A stretch of 64,000 nt of DNA from Cellulomonas sp. APG4 (GCF_009996735.1 NZ_JAACYI010000015.1:1-64000); one strand, 5' to 3'. Positions 28,835-37,607 are shown, numbered from the stretch's first letter. Notes: a model not told the origin generated them from the sequence alone. Numbers and translations: made by a program.

Positions 28835-29920
28835 TCAGCTCACGGTGAGCGAGCCCGAGCCCAGGGGGACCAGCTCGACCCAGGTGTTGCCGGGCGCGAG
28901 CGTCAACGGCTCGCCGGCCTCGTCGAGCAGCACGAGCGGCGCCTCGGGCGACTCCTTGGACCACGTGCCGTCGAGGTACTTGCCTCCGGTCGCGACCGTC
29001 GCGGAACCCGAGCCCACGAGCTCGTAGGTGGGCACCGCCGCACCGCCCTGCGCGCGGAAGCCGCTCGCGACGTGCGCGGCGTCGATCGCCACGACGTTGA
29101 CCGCGGAGAGCCGATCGCCGTCGGGCGTGGTCGCGGGCGTCGAGCCCTCGGCACGCAGCCACCTGCCGGCCTCCGCATCCCACGTCCACGTGGGGCGGGC
29201 CTGGGAGGACATCCGGAACGCGAGCGTGGTCGCGGGGGCCCCGGCCACCACGGCCGAGGCGTCCTCGGCCGTGCGCGCGAACGCGAACTGCTCGGCCGGC
29301 GGCGCCGAGTGACCCGCGTCGGCCGCGGCCCAGAACGTCTCGGGCTCGCCGTAGACGTTGTGCGGCGCCCGGCGGAAACTCACGCGGTACATGCCGGGCG
29401 CACCGGCGTCGTGGCTGAGCGACTGCACGCCGCTGCCCTGGACCTGGCTGAGGATCCCGGACTGACCGCCCGAGTAGGCGAGCAGGCCCTGGAGCGGCGC
29501 CACGACGAGCGGGTCCATGGGGCGCACCGAGCGGATCGGCCCCACCTCGGCGGGGACCTGCGAGTGGAAGACCGCGATGAACCGCGAGACCTCGAACTCG
29601 ACGATCGTCTCCCACACCACGTCCGCCTGGTCCAGACCCGTCTGCGGGCGGGCCGAGGTGGTGTTCTCGACCTTGACGGCGAGCGCCGGGCGCGCGGCGA
29701 CCTCCTCGGTCTCGACGCCGGTGAGCGGCCACACCACCGGGATCACGGGCTCGGGCGGCGCCGAACGGTCGGCCTCGACCGTGGGCGTCACGGTGACCGG
29801 AGCCGGCACCTCGGGCTCTGCGGGCGAGCACGCCGCGAGGAGGGCGGTCGCGAGCACGGCGAGGGCGACGGTCGCGCGGGACCGGCGCGGTGTGCGGGTG
29901 TGGGTCGTGGGCAGGGCCAC
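28835..29920 (-). CDS. DUF3048 domain lipoprotein (YerB-like)
   Basis: A 361-residue secreted lipoprotein. The signal peptide carries a lipobox: VALAVLATALLAAC, with Cys near residue 28. It is followed by a Pro/Glu/Val-rich spacer and the DUF3048 core (PLTGVETEE..., RPALAVKVENTTSARPQTGLDQADVVWE, FHSQVPAEVGPIRSVRP, APHNVYG) to the C-terminus. It is anchored to the outer membrane face; the molecular role of the family is not known. GTG 29920 has a GGAGAT ribosome site and gives a proper signal peptide. It stands alone, divergent from menE. Confidence 0.85.
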   Translation of the reverse strand: MALPTTHTRTPRRSRATVALAVLATALLAACSPAEPEVPAPVTVTPTVEADRSAPPEPVIPVVWPLTGVETEEVAARPALAVKVENTTSARPQTGLDQADVVWETIVEFEVSRFIAVFHSQVPAEVGPIRSVRPMDPLVVAPLQGLLAYSGGQSGILSQVQGSGVQSLSHDAGAPGMYRVSFRRAPHNVYGEPETFWAAADAGHSAPPAEQFAFARTAEDASAVVAGAPATTLAFRMSSQARPTWTWDAEAGRWLRAEGSTPATTPDGDRLSAVNVVAIDAAHVASGFRAQGGAAVPTYELVGSGSATVATGGKYLDGTWSKESPEAPLVLLDEAGEPLTLAPGNTWVELVPLGSGSLTVS

Positions 29921-30034
29921 GGGGCATCTCCTTCGCGCCGGCGGACCGGCTCGTTCGCGTACGTCAGCGCGGTCGCGGATGACCGCGGTGCGAGGCCCGC
30001 ACGGGCCGGGCACCGCCCAACTGTACGGCGCGCC

Positions 30035-30040
30035 TAGGGT
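30035..30040 (+). promoter_or_regulatory. -10 element for leaderless menE
   Basis: TAGGGT lies exactly 6 nt before the GTG start of menE. No ribosome site precedes the start, so the mRNA is probably leaderless. Confidence 0.5.
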
Positions 30041-30046
30041 GAGGAC

Positions 30047-31285
30047 GTGGAACGCGCCCTCCTCCCGGTGCCCGCGGGGACGCCCGACGACGGCTCGGTG
30101 ACCCGTCTGCTGAGCGCGCTCGAGGCTGCGCTCGAGGGCACCGGACCCGCGCTCGCGCCCGGGCGGCCGCGGTTCGAGGCCGAGGGTGACCGCGCGGGTG
30201 ACGCCGACGGCGGCGCCACCCGTGCCGGGCACGTGACGGTGCCCGGGGAGGTCGCCGTCGTGCTGCGGACGTCGGGCTCGACGGGCGACCCGCGCGACGT
30301 GATGATCGACGCCGCGGCCCTGCACGCCTCGGCCCGTGCCACCCACGCCCGGCTCGGCGGCCCCGGCCGGTGGGTGCTCGCCCTGCCCACCGACCATGTC
30401 GCGGGCGTCCAGGTGCTCGTGCGGTCGCTCGACGCCGGCCGGGCACCCGTGGTGGTGCGCCCGGGCAGGTTCGACCCGGCGGCCCTCGCGTCGGCGGTCG
30501 CGCGCGCCGCCGCCGACGGTGCGCCCGTGCACACCGCGCTCGTCCCGACCCAGCTGCACCGCGTGGTCGAGGCCGCGGGCGACGCGCTCACCGGCGACCT
30601 CGCACCGCTCCTCGACCTCACCTCGGTGCTCGTGGGCGGCGCCGGGACGCCCGCGCCGCTGCTCGACCGCGCCCATGCGCTGGGCCTGCCCGTGATCACC
30701 ACCTACGGCATGACCGAGACCGCGGGCGGCTGCGTGTACGACGGGACCCCGCTCGACGGCGTGAGCGTGCGCACCGAGCCCGACGGCCGCGTGCTCCTCG
30801 CGGGCCCGGTGCTCGCCCGCGGCGTGCTGGGACGACCCGAGCTCGACGCCCGGCTGTTCGTCGAGCACGACGGGCGCCGCTGGCTGCGCACGACCGACGT
30901 GGGTGAGATGACGCACGGCGCGCTGCGCGTGCTGGGCCGCGCGGACGACGTGATCGTCACCGGGGGTGTCAACGTGGCACCCGCGGCGGTCGAGGACGTC
31001 ATCACGGCCCTCGCCGGCGTCCGCGGGGCGTGCGTGGTCGGGGTCCCCGACCCGGAGTGGGGCCGCTCGGTGGTCGCCGTCGTCGTCCCGGCGGGGGCGG
31101 CGCCCTCGCTCGACCAGGTGCGCGACGCCGTGCGCCGTAGGCTGGGACCCGCGGCCGCTCCGCGGCACCTCGTGCTCGTCGACGCCCTCCCGGAACGGGG
31201 GCCCGGCAAGACCGACCGGGCCGGGGCGGCACGACTGGCAGCCCACCGCCTCGCCGTCGGCCCGGAGGGGCTGAGCGCCCCGTAG
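30047..31285 (+). CDS. menE: o-Succinylbenzoate-CoA ligase
   Basis: A 412-residue acyl-CoA synthetase of the adenylating superfamily that activates o-succinylbenzoate. Motifs are the P-loop RTSGSTGDPRDVMI, ITTYGMTETAGGCVYDG (A5), the A7-like RTTDVG, VTGGVNVAPAAVE (A8) and the catalytic-Lys region PGKTDRAG (A10). In the P-loop the usual PKxV is PRDV, so the Lys is replaced by Arg. The enzyme is shorter than E. coli MenE (451) because its N-terminal domain is trimmed. It precedes menA by 60 nt. GTG start. Confidence 0.92.
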   Translation: MERALLPVPAGTPDDGSVTRLLSALEAALEGTGPALAPGRPRFEAEGDRAGDADGGATRAGHVTVPGEVAVVLRTSGSTGDPRDVMIDAAALHASARATHARLGGPGRWVLALPTDHVAGVQVLVRSLDAGRAPVVVRPGRFDPAALASAVARAAADGAPVHTALVPTQLHRVVEAAGDALTGDLAPLLDLTSVLVGGAGTPAPLLDRAHALGLPVITTYGMTETAGGCVYDGTPLDGVSVRTEPDGRVLLAGPVLARGVLGRPELDARLFVEHDGRRWLRTTDVGEMTHGALRVLGRADDVIVTGGVNVAPAAVEDVITALAGVRGACVVGVPDPEWGRSVVAVVVPAGAAPSLDQVRDAVRRRLGPAAAPRHLVLVDALPERGPGKTDRAGAARLAAHRLAVGPEGLSAP

Positions 31286-31345
31286 ACCGCCGGCCCGTCC
31301 GGCCCCGCACGCAGCCGGCCCGACCGGCCCGACCTCCGGAGGACC

Positions 31346-32215
31346 ATGGCCACGCCCGCCGAGTGGCTCGAGGGAGCCCGCCCGCGCACGCTGCCCGCCG
31401 CCGTCGCGCCCGTCCTCGTGGGGACCGGCGCGGCCGCGCAGCTCGGTGCCGCCTCGGTGGGCCGCGCGCTGCTCGCCGCGGGCGTCGCCCTCGCGCTCCA
31501 GGTGGGCGTCAACTACGCGAACGACTACTCGGACGGCGTGCGCGGCACCGACCTCGACCGCGTGGGCCCGCTGCGGCTCACCGCGTCCGGGGCCGCCCGG
31601 CCGGGCCACGTCCGTGCGGCGGCGTTCGGGGCGCTCGGCGTGGGCGCCGCGCTGGGGCTCGCGCTGGTCGCCGTGAGCGGCCACTGGTGGCTGCTCGCGG
31701 TGGGTGCGGCGTCGGTCGTCGCAGCCTGGTACTACACCGGCGGGCGGCGCCCCTACGGGTACCTCGGCCTGGGCGAGGTGGGCGTCTTCGTCTTCTTCGG
31801 CCTCGTCGCGACGCTCGGCACCACCTACACGCAGGCCGACCGGGTCTCCTGGGCGGCGGTCGCCGGGGCGACGGGCATCGGCCTGCTCGCCTGCGCGCTG
31901 CTCATGGTCAACAACATCCGCGACATCCCGACCGACGCCCCGGCCGGCAAGCGCACGCTCGCGGTACGCCTGGGAGACCGGCGCGCCCGGCGCGTGTACG
32001 CGGGACTCGTCGCGGTCGCGATCCTGCTGGGCCTCGCGTGCGCGCTCGTCGCGCCGTGGTCACTGCTGGTGCTGCTGCTGACCGTCCCCGCCGGGATCCT
32101 CGTGGGAACCGTCCTGCTCGGGGCGCGCGGCGTCCTGCTGCGCCCCGTCCTCGCCGCGACCGGCGCGCTCGAGCTCGCCTACGGCGTGCTGCTCGGCCTC
32201 GGCCTGGCCATGTGA
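31346..32215 (+). CDS. menA: 1,4-Dihydroxy-2-naphthoate polyprenyltransferase
   Basis: A 289-residue UbiA-superfamily membrane enzyme that joins DHNA to the polyprenyl tail. The prenyl-diphosphate/Mg site VNYANDYSDGVRGTDLDRVG is the classic MenA motif, with a second site NNIRDIPTDAPAGKRTLAVRLG. About eight or nine helices are present. ATG 31346 has a CGGAGGA ribosome site. Its last 156 nt are overlapped on the other strand by the DUF4229 gene. It is probably co-transcribed with menE. Confidence 0.95.
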   Translation: MATPAEWLEGARPRTLPAAVAPVLVGTGAAAQLGAASVGRALLAAGVALALQVGVNYANDYSDGVRGTDLDRVGPLRLTASGAARPGHVRAAAFGALGVGAALGLALVAVSGHWWLLAVGAASVVAAWYYTGGRRPYGYLGLGEVGVFVFFGLVATLGTTYTQADRVSWAAVAGATGIGLLACALLMVNNIRDIPTDAPAGKRTLAVRLGDRRARRVYAGLVAVAILLGLACALVAPWSLLVLLLTVPAGILVGTVLLGARGVLLRPVLAATGALELAYGVLLGLGLAM

Positions 32216-32521
32216 GCGCGGCTGCGGGGCCGGCACGGTGCTCCGGCTCCCGAGCCGCTCGGCCTCGGCGTCCTCCGCGGCGTCGTCGGCATCGACGTGC
32301 GCGCTGATCCGCCGGCCTGAGGCACGCCGCCGCTCGGCGCGCTCGGCGAGCCACGTCGCCGCGGCCGCGCGCCGGCCGTTGAGCACGAGGTACGAGACCG
32401 CCCACGCGACCACCGTGGCGACGACCACCAGGAGCCAGCCACGCATGCCCACGGCCCAGCCCGCGACGACCGCGGCGACGAGCAGGGCCAGCCTGAGCAG
32501 CGAGTAGACGACGAGGGGCAC
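32060..32521 (-). CDS. DUF4229 small membrane protein
   Basis: A 153-residue product. Two helices (MPLVVYSLLRLALLVAAVVAGWAVG and LVVVATVVAWAVSYLVL) are followed by the family pattern NGRRAAAATWLAERAERRRASG and an acidic stretch (DADDAAEDAEAE). That matches DUF4229, a family of unknown role usually about 100 residues long. The last ~50 residues (GQAEAEQHAVGELERAGRGEDG...) come from the strand opposite menA and look non-native, so the stop may have been lost. GTG 32521 is leaderless. Confidence 0.7.
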   Translation of the reverse strand: MPLVVYSLLRLALLVAAVVAGWAVGMRGWLLVVVATVVAWAVSYLVLNGRRAAAATWLAERAERRRASGRRISAHVDADDAAEDAEAERLGSRSTVPAPQPRSHGQAEAEQHAVGELERAGRGEDGAQQDAARPEQDGSHEDPGGDGQQQHQQ

Positions 32522-32527
32522 GGACCC

Positions 32528-32552
32528 AGCGTAGGCGCAGCCCGCTTACGCT
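32528..32552. promoter_or_regulatory. Back-to-back -10 elements of two leaderless genes
   Basis: Only 37 nt separate the divergent start codons 32521 (minus) and 32559 (plus). TACGCT read on minus at 32533-32528 is 6 nt from the GTG, and TACGCT on plus at 32547-32552 is 6 nt from the ATG. There is no room for ribosome sites. Confidence 0.6.
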
Positions 32553-32558
32553 GGAGTC

Positions 32559-32912
32559 ATGCTCAGGGCCCTGGTCTACATCGTCCCCGTGGCGCTCGCC
32601 GTCTACGCGCTCGTCGACCTCGCACGCAGCCGCGAGGAGGAACGCTCGGGTCTGTCGGCGCTCGCGTGGGTCGCGATCGTGGTGCTGCTGCCGGTGGTGG
32701 GACCGATCGTCTGGATCGTGCTGAGCCGACGCGCAGCGGGGGCCCAGGGCGCTCGGCCGGGTGGTGGCGGTCGCCCAGGCCCGCGGCGTGGCGGGCCTGT
32801 CGCCCCCGACGACGACCCGGACTTCCTGTGGCGCCTCGAGCAGGAGCAGCGGCGCCGCCGGGCCCGCGACGAGACGGCCCCCGAGGACGAGTCGGGCGGC
32901 TCCTCCGCCTGA
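32559..32912 (+). CDS. PLDc_N-domain small membrane protein
   Basis: A 117-residue protein with two helices (LVYIVPVALAVYALVDLA and LAWVAIVVLLPVVGPIVWIVL) separated by a charged loop. This is the pattern of the phospholipase-D N-terminal (PLDc_N) helical module, which lacks catalytic residues. The C-terminal half is Gly/Arg/Glu-rich and ends DFLWRLEQEQRRRRARDE...SGGSSA. Function unknown. It converges with ccsB, 4 nt between stops. Confidence 0.75.
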   Translation: MLRALVYIVPVALAVYALVDLARSREEERSGLSALAWVAIVVLLPVVGPIVWIVLSRRAAGAQGARPGGGGRPGPRRGGPVAPDDDPDFLWRLEQEQRRRRARDETAPEDESGGSSA

Positions 32913-32916
32913 GACC

Positions 32917-33906
32917 TCAGCTCCCGCCGGGGACGCCGCCGTAGTCGTGCAGGCCCTGGAAGAACAGGTTCACGCCCGTGAAGTTGAAGACCACGGTCGC
33001 GAAGCCCACCACGACGAACCACGCAGCACGGCGACCCGACCAGCCACGCGTGGTCCGCGCGTGCAGGTAGGCCGCATAGACGACCCACACGACGAAGCTC
33101 CAGACCTCCTTGGGGTCCCAGCCCCAGTAGCGGCCCCACGTGTGCTCGGCCCACACGGCCCCCGCCATGACGGTGAACGTCCACAGGACGAAGCCCACCG
33201 CGGTGACGCGGAACGACAGGGCCTCGAGCTCACGCGTCGACGGCAGCACGTCGAGCGCCCGCCACCGCTCGCCCGCCAGGCGCGGGGAGCCCGCGGCGCG
33301 CGAGTCCTTGAGCAGGTGCAGCACGCTGGTCGCGAACGAGACGGCGAAGAGCCCCGTCGCGACGATCGCGATCGAGACGTGGATGACCAGCCAGTAGCTC
33401 TGCAGGGCGGGCTCGACGGCGCTCGCGGGCGTGTAGAAGACGGCGAGGCCCACGCCGAGCGCGAGCACGGCGATCCCGACGACGATCGTGCCGAGGAACC
33501 GCAGGTCCCGGCGCCGGCACAGCCCGAGGAACACCCCGACGGCGACGAGCGCGCCCACCAGGGCGAACTCGTACATGTTGGCCCACGGCACGCGCCCGGC
33601 CGCGAGGCCCCGCGTCACCGCGGCAGCGAGGTGCAGGCCGAAGCCCGCCGTCGTCGTCGCCATCGCGATGCCGACGGCGCGGGTGCGGCTCGCCAGCACC
33701 GCGGCCGGGGCGTCCGGCGCGTCGTCGGCGGCGGGTGGGACGCCCGGTGCGCCCGCGGTCGCGAGCACGGACCGGCCCGCACGGGCCCGCTCGACGCCCA
33801 TCCGGTCGGCGAGGCGCGCGAGGTCCATCGCGAACGCGACCAGGGCGATCGCGTACGCCGTGGTCGCACCCCATGCCAGCAGCTGGCTGATCTCTCCGAG
33901 GCTCAT
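32917..33906 (-). CDS. ccsB: Cytochrome c biogenesis protein CcsB (heme delivery)
   Basis: A 329-residue CcsA/ResC-family membrane protein of System II cytochrome c maturation. The WWD heme-handling motif WGRYWGWDPKEVWSFVVW is intact, and candidate heme-ligand His residues lie in YWLVIHVSIAI and VWAEHTWG. The N-terminal loop (residues ~40-75) is Pro/Asp/Ala-rich. ATG 33906 overlaps the resB stop by 4 nt. With ResB it exports and attaches heme to apocytochrome c outside the membrane. Confidence 0.93.
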   Translation of the reverse strand: MSLGEISQLLAWGATTAYAIALVAFAMDLARLADRMGVERARAGRSVLATAGAPGVPPAADDAPDAPAAVLASRTRAVGIAMATTTAGFGLHLAAAVTRGLAAGRVPWANMYEFALVGALVAVGVFLGLCRRRDLRFLGTIVVGIAVLALGVGLAVFYTPASAVEPALQSYWLVIHVSIAIVATGLFAVSFATSVLHLLKDSRAAGSPRLAGERWRALDVLPSTRELEALSFRVTAVGFVLWTFTVMAGAVWAEHTWGRYWGWDPKEVWSFVVWVVYAAYLHARTTRGWSGRRAAWFVVVGFATVVFNFTGVNLFFQGLHDYGGVPGGS

Positions 33907-35516
33907 TCCCGTCCTTCGTCCAGGTCCCGCACGGCGCGCAGCACGCGCTCGAGCTCGTCGGGCAGCCCGACGTCGTCCCCGCGCGCGAGGGCCGCCGCGC
34001 CGACCACTGTACGTCCGTCCCGCTCGGTCACCCGGAGCCAGATCCGGCGCCGGGGCGTGAAGAGCGACACCGCGAGGCCCACGAGCGCGGCGACGGCGAA
34101 CCCCGCGAGCCACGGCAGGGCCGGGTCGTGCCGCAGGTCGAGCGCGACGAACCGCGGCAGGTCCGTCCACGTGAGGGTGCCCAGGCCGTCGGGCAGCTCG
34201 ACCGGCGTCCCCGGCTCGACGACGAGGGTCACGGGCGTCCCCGCGTCGTCGACCGCCTGCGTCATCGCCTCCGAGTCGAGCTCGTAGACGTTCTGGGGCA
34301 CGCCGTCGTCGAGCCCCAGGTCACCGGACCACACCGTGAGCACGAGGCGGGGGTCCGCCGGCTGCGGGAACACCGAGCGCACACCCAGGGGGGTGACCTC
34401 GGCCGTGGGCAGGAGGTAGCCGACGAGGCCGATCTGCGGCCCGGTCGAGACGTCGGGCACCTTGATGACCCCGCGCGAGGTGTAGACGCCGTCCTCGGGG
34501 AGGAACGGCACGGCCCCCGCGAACGCGAGCTCACCCGCGGCGTCCCGGATCTCGACCGTGGGCGCGTAGCCGTTGCCCTGCAGGTAGATCTTGGCCCCGC
34601 CGGCCGTGATCGGGTGGTTCACGCGGATCTCCCGCTGGCGCGGCTCACCGCCCGTCGAAGGGTCGATGAGCGTGACGTCGGCGACGAAGTCGCGCGGGCG
34701 GGCGTCGGCGAAGAAGTCGGCCGTGAAACGGTCGAGCCGCATGGTGAACGGGACGAGCGTGGACGCGTCGAAGAACGTCCCGGCCTCGAACGTGTCGTAG
34801 TCCGTGACCGCGTTGGCGAAGCCGCGACCCTCGACCACGATCGCCTGGCCGCGGTACTCGAGCATCTGCCCGGCCGCGACGCTCACGAGGATGCCCAGCA
34901 GGGCGAGGTGGAACGCGATGTTGCCCGTCTCGCGCAGGTAGCCGCGCTCGGCCGCGACGGTCGCGGCGACGCCGTCCCGCGGCGACCGCTCGACCTCGGT
35001 GCGGAACCGCGGCAGGCGCGCGAGGGGCCCGCGCAGCACGGGCTCGACCGCCGCGAGCACCTGCGCGGGCGTCGCGTCGGTCACCACCTCGTCGTGCACC
35101 GCGAAGCGCTCCAGCCGGCGCGGCACGCGCGGCGGCCGCGCGCGCACGGCCCGCAGGTGCAGCCGCAGCCGCGGCACGATGCAGCCGACGAGCGAGACGA
35201 AGAGCAGCAGGTAGACGGCCGAGAACCACACGCTCGCGTAGACGTCGAAGAAGCCGAGGCGGTCGAGCCACGGGCCCAGGCCCGGGTTGTCCTCGAGGTA
35301 CCGCGCGACGTCGGCGGGCGACTGCGGGCGCTGCGGGAGCACCGACCCGGGCACGGCCACCACCGCGAGCAGCATCAGCAGCATGAGCGCGACGCGCATC
35401 GACGTGAGCTGGCGCCAGGTCCAGCGCAGCAGCCCCACGACGCCCACGGCCGGCAGCGTGGGCGCGTCGTCGGGCCGTGTGCCCGGTGGGCGGGGGGTCT
35501 GCTCGTCGCCCGCCAT
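33903..35516 (-). CDS. resB: Cytochrome c biogenesis protein ResB (Ccs1)
   Basis: A 537-residue ResB-family protein, partner of CcsB in System II. Three helices near the N-terminus (SMRVALMLLMLLAVVAVPGSVLPQRP and SVWFSAVYLLLFVSLVGCIVPR) and one at ~190 precede a large extracytoplasmic domain. Conserved features are ETGNIAFHLALLGILVSVAAG, the Gly/Tyr strand EYRGQAIVVEGRGF, and a final helix (LAGFAVAALVGLAVSLFTPRRR). ATG 35516 shares one base with the ccdA stop. Confidence 0.93.
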   Translation of the reverse strand: MAGDEQTPRPPGTRPDDAPTLPAVGVVGLLRWTWRQLTSMRVALMLLMLLAVVAVPGSVLPQRPQSPADVARYLEDNPGLGPWLDRLGFFDVYASVWFSAVYLLLFVSLVGCIVPRLRLHLRAVRARPPRVPRRLERFAVHDEVVTDATPAQVLAAVEPVLRGPLARLPRFRTEVERSPRDGVAATVAAERGYLRETGNIAFHLALLGILVSVAAGQMLEYRGQAIVVEGRGFANAVTDYDTFEAGTFFDASTLVPFTMRLDRFTADFFADARPRDFVADVTLIDPSTGGEPRQREIRVNHPITAGGAKIYLQGNGYAPTVEIRDAAGELAFAGAVPFLPEDGVYTSRGVIKVPDVSTGPQIGLVGYLLPTAEVTPLGVRSVFPQPADPRLVLTVWSGDLGLDDGVPQNVYELDSEAMTQAVDDAGTPVTLVVEPGTPVELPDGLGTLTWTDLPRFVALDLRHDPALPWLAGFAVAALVGLAVSLFTPRRRIWLRVTERDGRTVVGAAALARGDDVGLPDELERVLRAVRDLDEGRE

Positions 35517-36322
35517 CACACGACCGTCTCGAAGCCGCCGACGAGGCCCTGGAGCGACTGGGTCCACGCGGCCCACACGCCCGTGACCAGGGCGAGCCCG
35601 ACGAGCACGAGCACCACGCCGCCGGCTCGCATGAGCAGCACGCGGTGGTCACGCAGCACGCGCAGCACCCGGGTCGAGCGCTCGAACGCGAGCGCGACCA
35701 GCACGAACGGCAGGCCCAGGCCCAGGCAGTACGCGACCGCGAGCGCGGCACCGCGGCCGGCCGACGCCTCGTCGAGCGCGAGGGTGTAGACCGCGATCAG
35801 GGTGGGCCCGATGCACGGGACCCACCCGAGGCCGAAGACGACGCCCAGCAGCGGCGCACCCCACAGGCCGGCCCGGGGCGCGAGGTGCAGGCGGCGCTCG
35901 CGCTGCCCCACGGGCAGCCAGCCCGCGAAGCTGAGTCCGAGCAGCACCACGACCACCCCGAGCACGCGGGTCACGACGTCGCTCGCGCGCAGCAGGCTCG
36001 CCCCCAGGGAACCCGCGAGCACCCCGAGCGCCACGAAGACCACCGTGAAGCCGAGGACGAACAGCCCCATGCCCGCGAGCATCCGGCCGCGGCCGGCATC
36101 GGCGAGCCGTGCGGGTGCTGCGCCACCCGTGGCGCCCGACGACGTCCCGGTGGTCGCCCCGGCCATGCCGGTCACGTAGCCCAGGTAGCCGGGCACGAGC
36201 GGCAGGACGCACGGCGACGCGAACGACACGAGGCCCGCGAGCACGGCGAACGGCAGCGCGAGCAGCATCGACCCGCCGAGCACGGTCTGGGCGAACGTGT
36301 CCCCGATCGACAGCAGGGTCAC
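35516..36322 (-). CDS. ccdA: Thiol-disulfide electron carrier CcdA
   Basis: A 268-residue, six-helix DsbD/CcdA-type membrane protein that carries reducing power from cytoplasmic thioredoxin to the outside. Its two redox Cys lie in SFASPCVLPLVPGYLGYVTG and LGWVPCIGPTLIAVYTL. GTG 36322 overlaps the upstream tlpA stop by 4 nt. It supplies electrons that keep the apocytochrome CxxCH reduced, most likely through the TlpA-like protein encoded just upstream. Confidence 0.93.
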   Translation of the reverse strand: MTLLSIGDTFAQTVLGGSMLLALPFAVLAGLVSFASPCVLPLVPGYLGYVTGMAGATTGTSSGATGGAAPARLADAGRGRMLAGMGLFVLGFTVVFVALGVLAGSLGASLLRASDVVTRVLGVVVVLLGLSFAGWLPVGQRERRLHLAPRAGLWGAPLLGVVFGLGWVPCIGPTLIAVYTLALDEASAGRGAALAVAYCLGLGLPFVLVALAFERSTRVLRVLRDHRVLLMRAGGVVLVLVGLALVTGVWAAWTQSLQGLVGGFETVV

Positions 36323-36939
36323 GCGCCCTCGCCCTCGGCGAGCACGTCGTCGACGAGGCCGCGCAGCGTCGAGCCCTCGACCTTGCCGAGCACCCGGGCC
36401 GCGACCATGCCCTCGCGGTCGAGCACCACGGTGGTGGGCACGGCGTTGAGCACGACGACGCCCTGGAGCGCCGCCACCGCGGCGCCGTCGGCGTCGTGCA
36501 GCGACGGGTAGGGCACCTCGAACGTGCGCTCGAAGGCCAGCGCTGCGCCCGCGTCGTCGGTCGAGTTGATGCCGAGCAGGTGCACGCCGTCGTCGGCGTA
36601 CTCCTCGGCGACGGCCACGAGGTCGGGTGCCTCGGCGCGGCACGGCGGGCAGGCGGCGTACCAGGTGTTGAGGACCACGACGTCACCGGCCCAGTCGGCG
36701 GTGTCCACGGCCTCGCCGTCGAAGTCGAGCCCGCTGACGGTCACGGGGCCCTCGCGCTCGCCCACCGGCCACGTCGTCACCGACGTGTCCGCCGAGACGT
36801 AGCCCGCACGCTCGCCGTCGTCGGTGAAGCCTCCGCCCACCTGCGAGCCGCAGCCCGCGAGCGCCGCGACGAGCACCAGCGCGGCGGCGGTGCGCGCGCG
36901 CCGGGCGGCGCGGCGCGGCGCGGGGGCGGTCCGGCTCAT
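36319..36939 (-). CDS. TlpA/ResA-type thioredoxin lipoprotein
   Basis: A 206-residue lipoprotein thiol-disulfide oxidoreductase. The Arg-rich signal peptide ends in lipobox LVAALAGC (Cys near residue 30). The thioredoxin-fold active site is NTWYAACPPCRAEAPDL, with cis-Pro in LNAVPTTVVLD. It would reduce apocytochrome c disulfides, taking electrons from CcdA. ATG 36939 overlaps the upstream phosphatase stop by 4 nt. Confidence 0.92.
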   Translation of the reverse strand: MSRTAPAPRRAARRARTAAALVLVAALAGCGSQVGGGFTDDGERAGYVSADTSVTTWPVGEREGPVTVSGLDFDGEAVDTADWAGDVVVLNTWYAACPPCRAEAPDLVAVAEEYADDGVHLLGINSTDDAGAALAFERTFEVPYPSLHDADGAAVAALQGVVVLNAVPTTVVLDREGMVAARVLGKVEGSTLRGLVDDVLAEGEGA

Positions 36940-37595
36940 GCGCCCGGCACCTGCCGCGCGCCGGGCAGCAGGTCGCCCGCGGGCTCGGAGTAGGTGACCC
37001 CCGTGAAGGCGCCGTCGGTCCAGTGCAGCGAGGTCAGCGACGCGACGCTGCACTCGCGACGCCGCGGGTCGTGCCAGAGCCGGCGGCCCTCGAGCGCCTG
37101 CCGCGTCACCCAGATGGGAAGCTGGTGGCTCACGACGACGGCCTCGTGGCCGGCCGCCGCGTCGCGAGCCGCGGCGATGCCCGCGAGCATCCGGGCGACC
37201 TGGGCGCGGTACGGCTCACCCCACGAGGGCCGGAACGGGTTCCACAGCCGCGGCCAGTGGCGCGGGTAGCGCAGCGAGCCGTCGCCGACGCCGAACGTCA
37301 TTCCCTCGAAGTGGTTCTCGGCCTCGAGGAAGCGCTCGTCGGTCGCGACCTCGAGCCCGAACGCGGCGGCGAGCGGTGCCGCGGTCTCCTGCGCGCGCTG
37401 GAGGGGTGAGGCGACCACGTGCACGACGTCGTGCCGTGCGCCGCCCTCGGCGCCGGACAGGTGGGCCGCGACCCGCTCGGCCATCGCGAGGCCGCGCTCG
37501 GAGAGCCGGTAGCCCTCGAGGCGTCCGTAGAGGATGCCCTCGGGGTTGTGGACCTCGCCGTGCCGGAGCAGGTGGACCGTCGTGGTGGTGGGCAT
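36936..37595 (-). CDS. Histidine phosphatase family protein
   Basis: A 219-residue branch-1 histidine phosphatase (phosphoglycerate-mutase fold). The active site is HLLRHGEVHNPEGILYGRL, with a second His in VVVSHQLPIWV. Substrate unknown. Such a gene commonly opens the ccdA-resB-ccsB operon in actinomycetes, which supports co-expression but does not reveal the substrate. ATG 37595 is leaderless: a GACAAT -10 lies 6 nt upstream, and the stop overlaps the tlpA-like start. Confidence 0.9.
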   Translation of the reverse strand: MPTTTTVHLLRHGEVHNPEGILYGRLEGYRLSERGLAMAERVAAHLSGAEGGARHDVVHVVASPLQRAQETAAPLAAAFGLEVATDERFLEAENHFEGMTFGVGDGSLRYPRHWPRLWNPFRPSWGEPYRAQVARMLAGIAAARDAAAGHEAVVVSHQLPIWVTRQALEGRRLWHDPRRRECSVASLTSLHWTDGAFTGVTYSEPAGDLLPGARQVPGA

Positions 37596-37601
37596 GGGCC
37601 C

Positions 37602-37607
37602 ATTGTC
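37602..37607 (-). promoter_or_regulatory. -10 element for the leaderless cytochrome c maturation operon
   Basis: GACAAT on the minus strand lies 6 nt before the ATG of the histidine phosphatase, the first gene of the ccdA-resB-ccsB group. Confidence 0.45.

Noticed and set aside
29921-29927. ATG 29927 as start of the DUF3048 gene
   Set aside because: It is in a different frame. The GTG at 29920 gives a proper lipoprotein signal with a well-spaced ribosome site.
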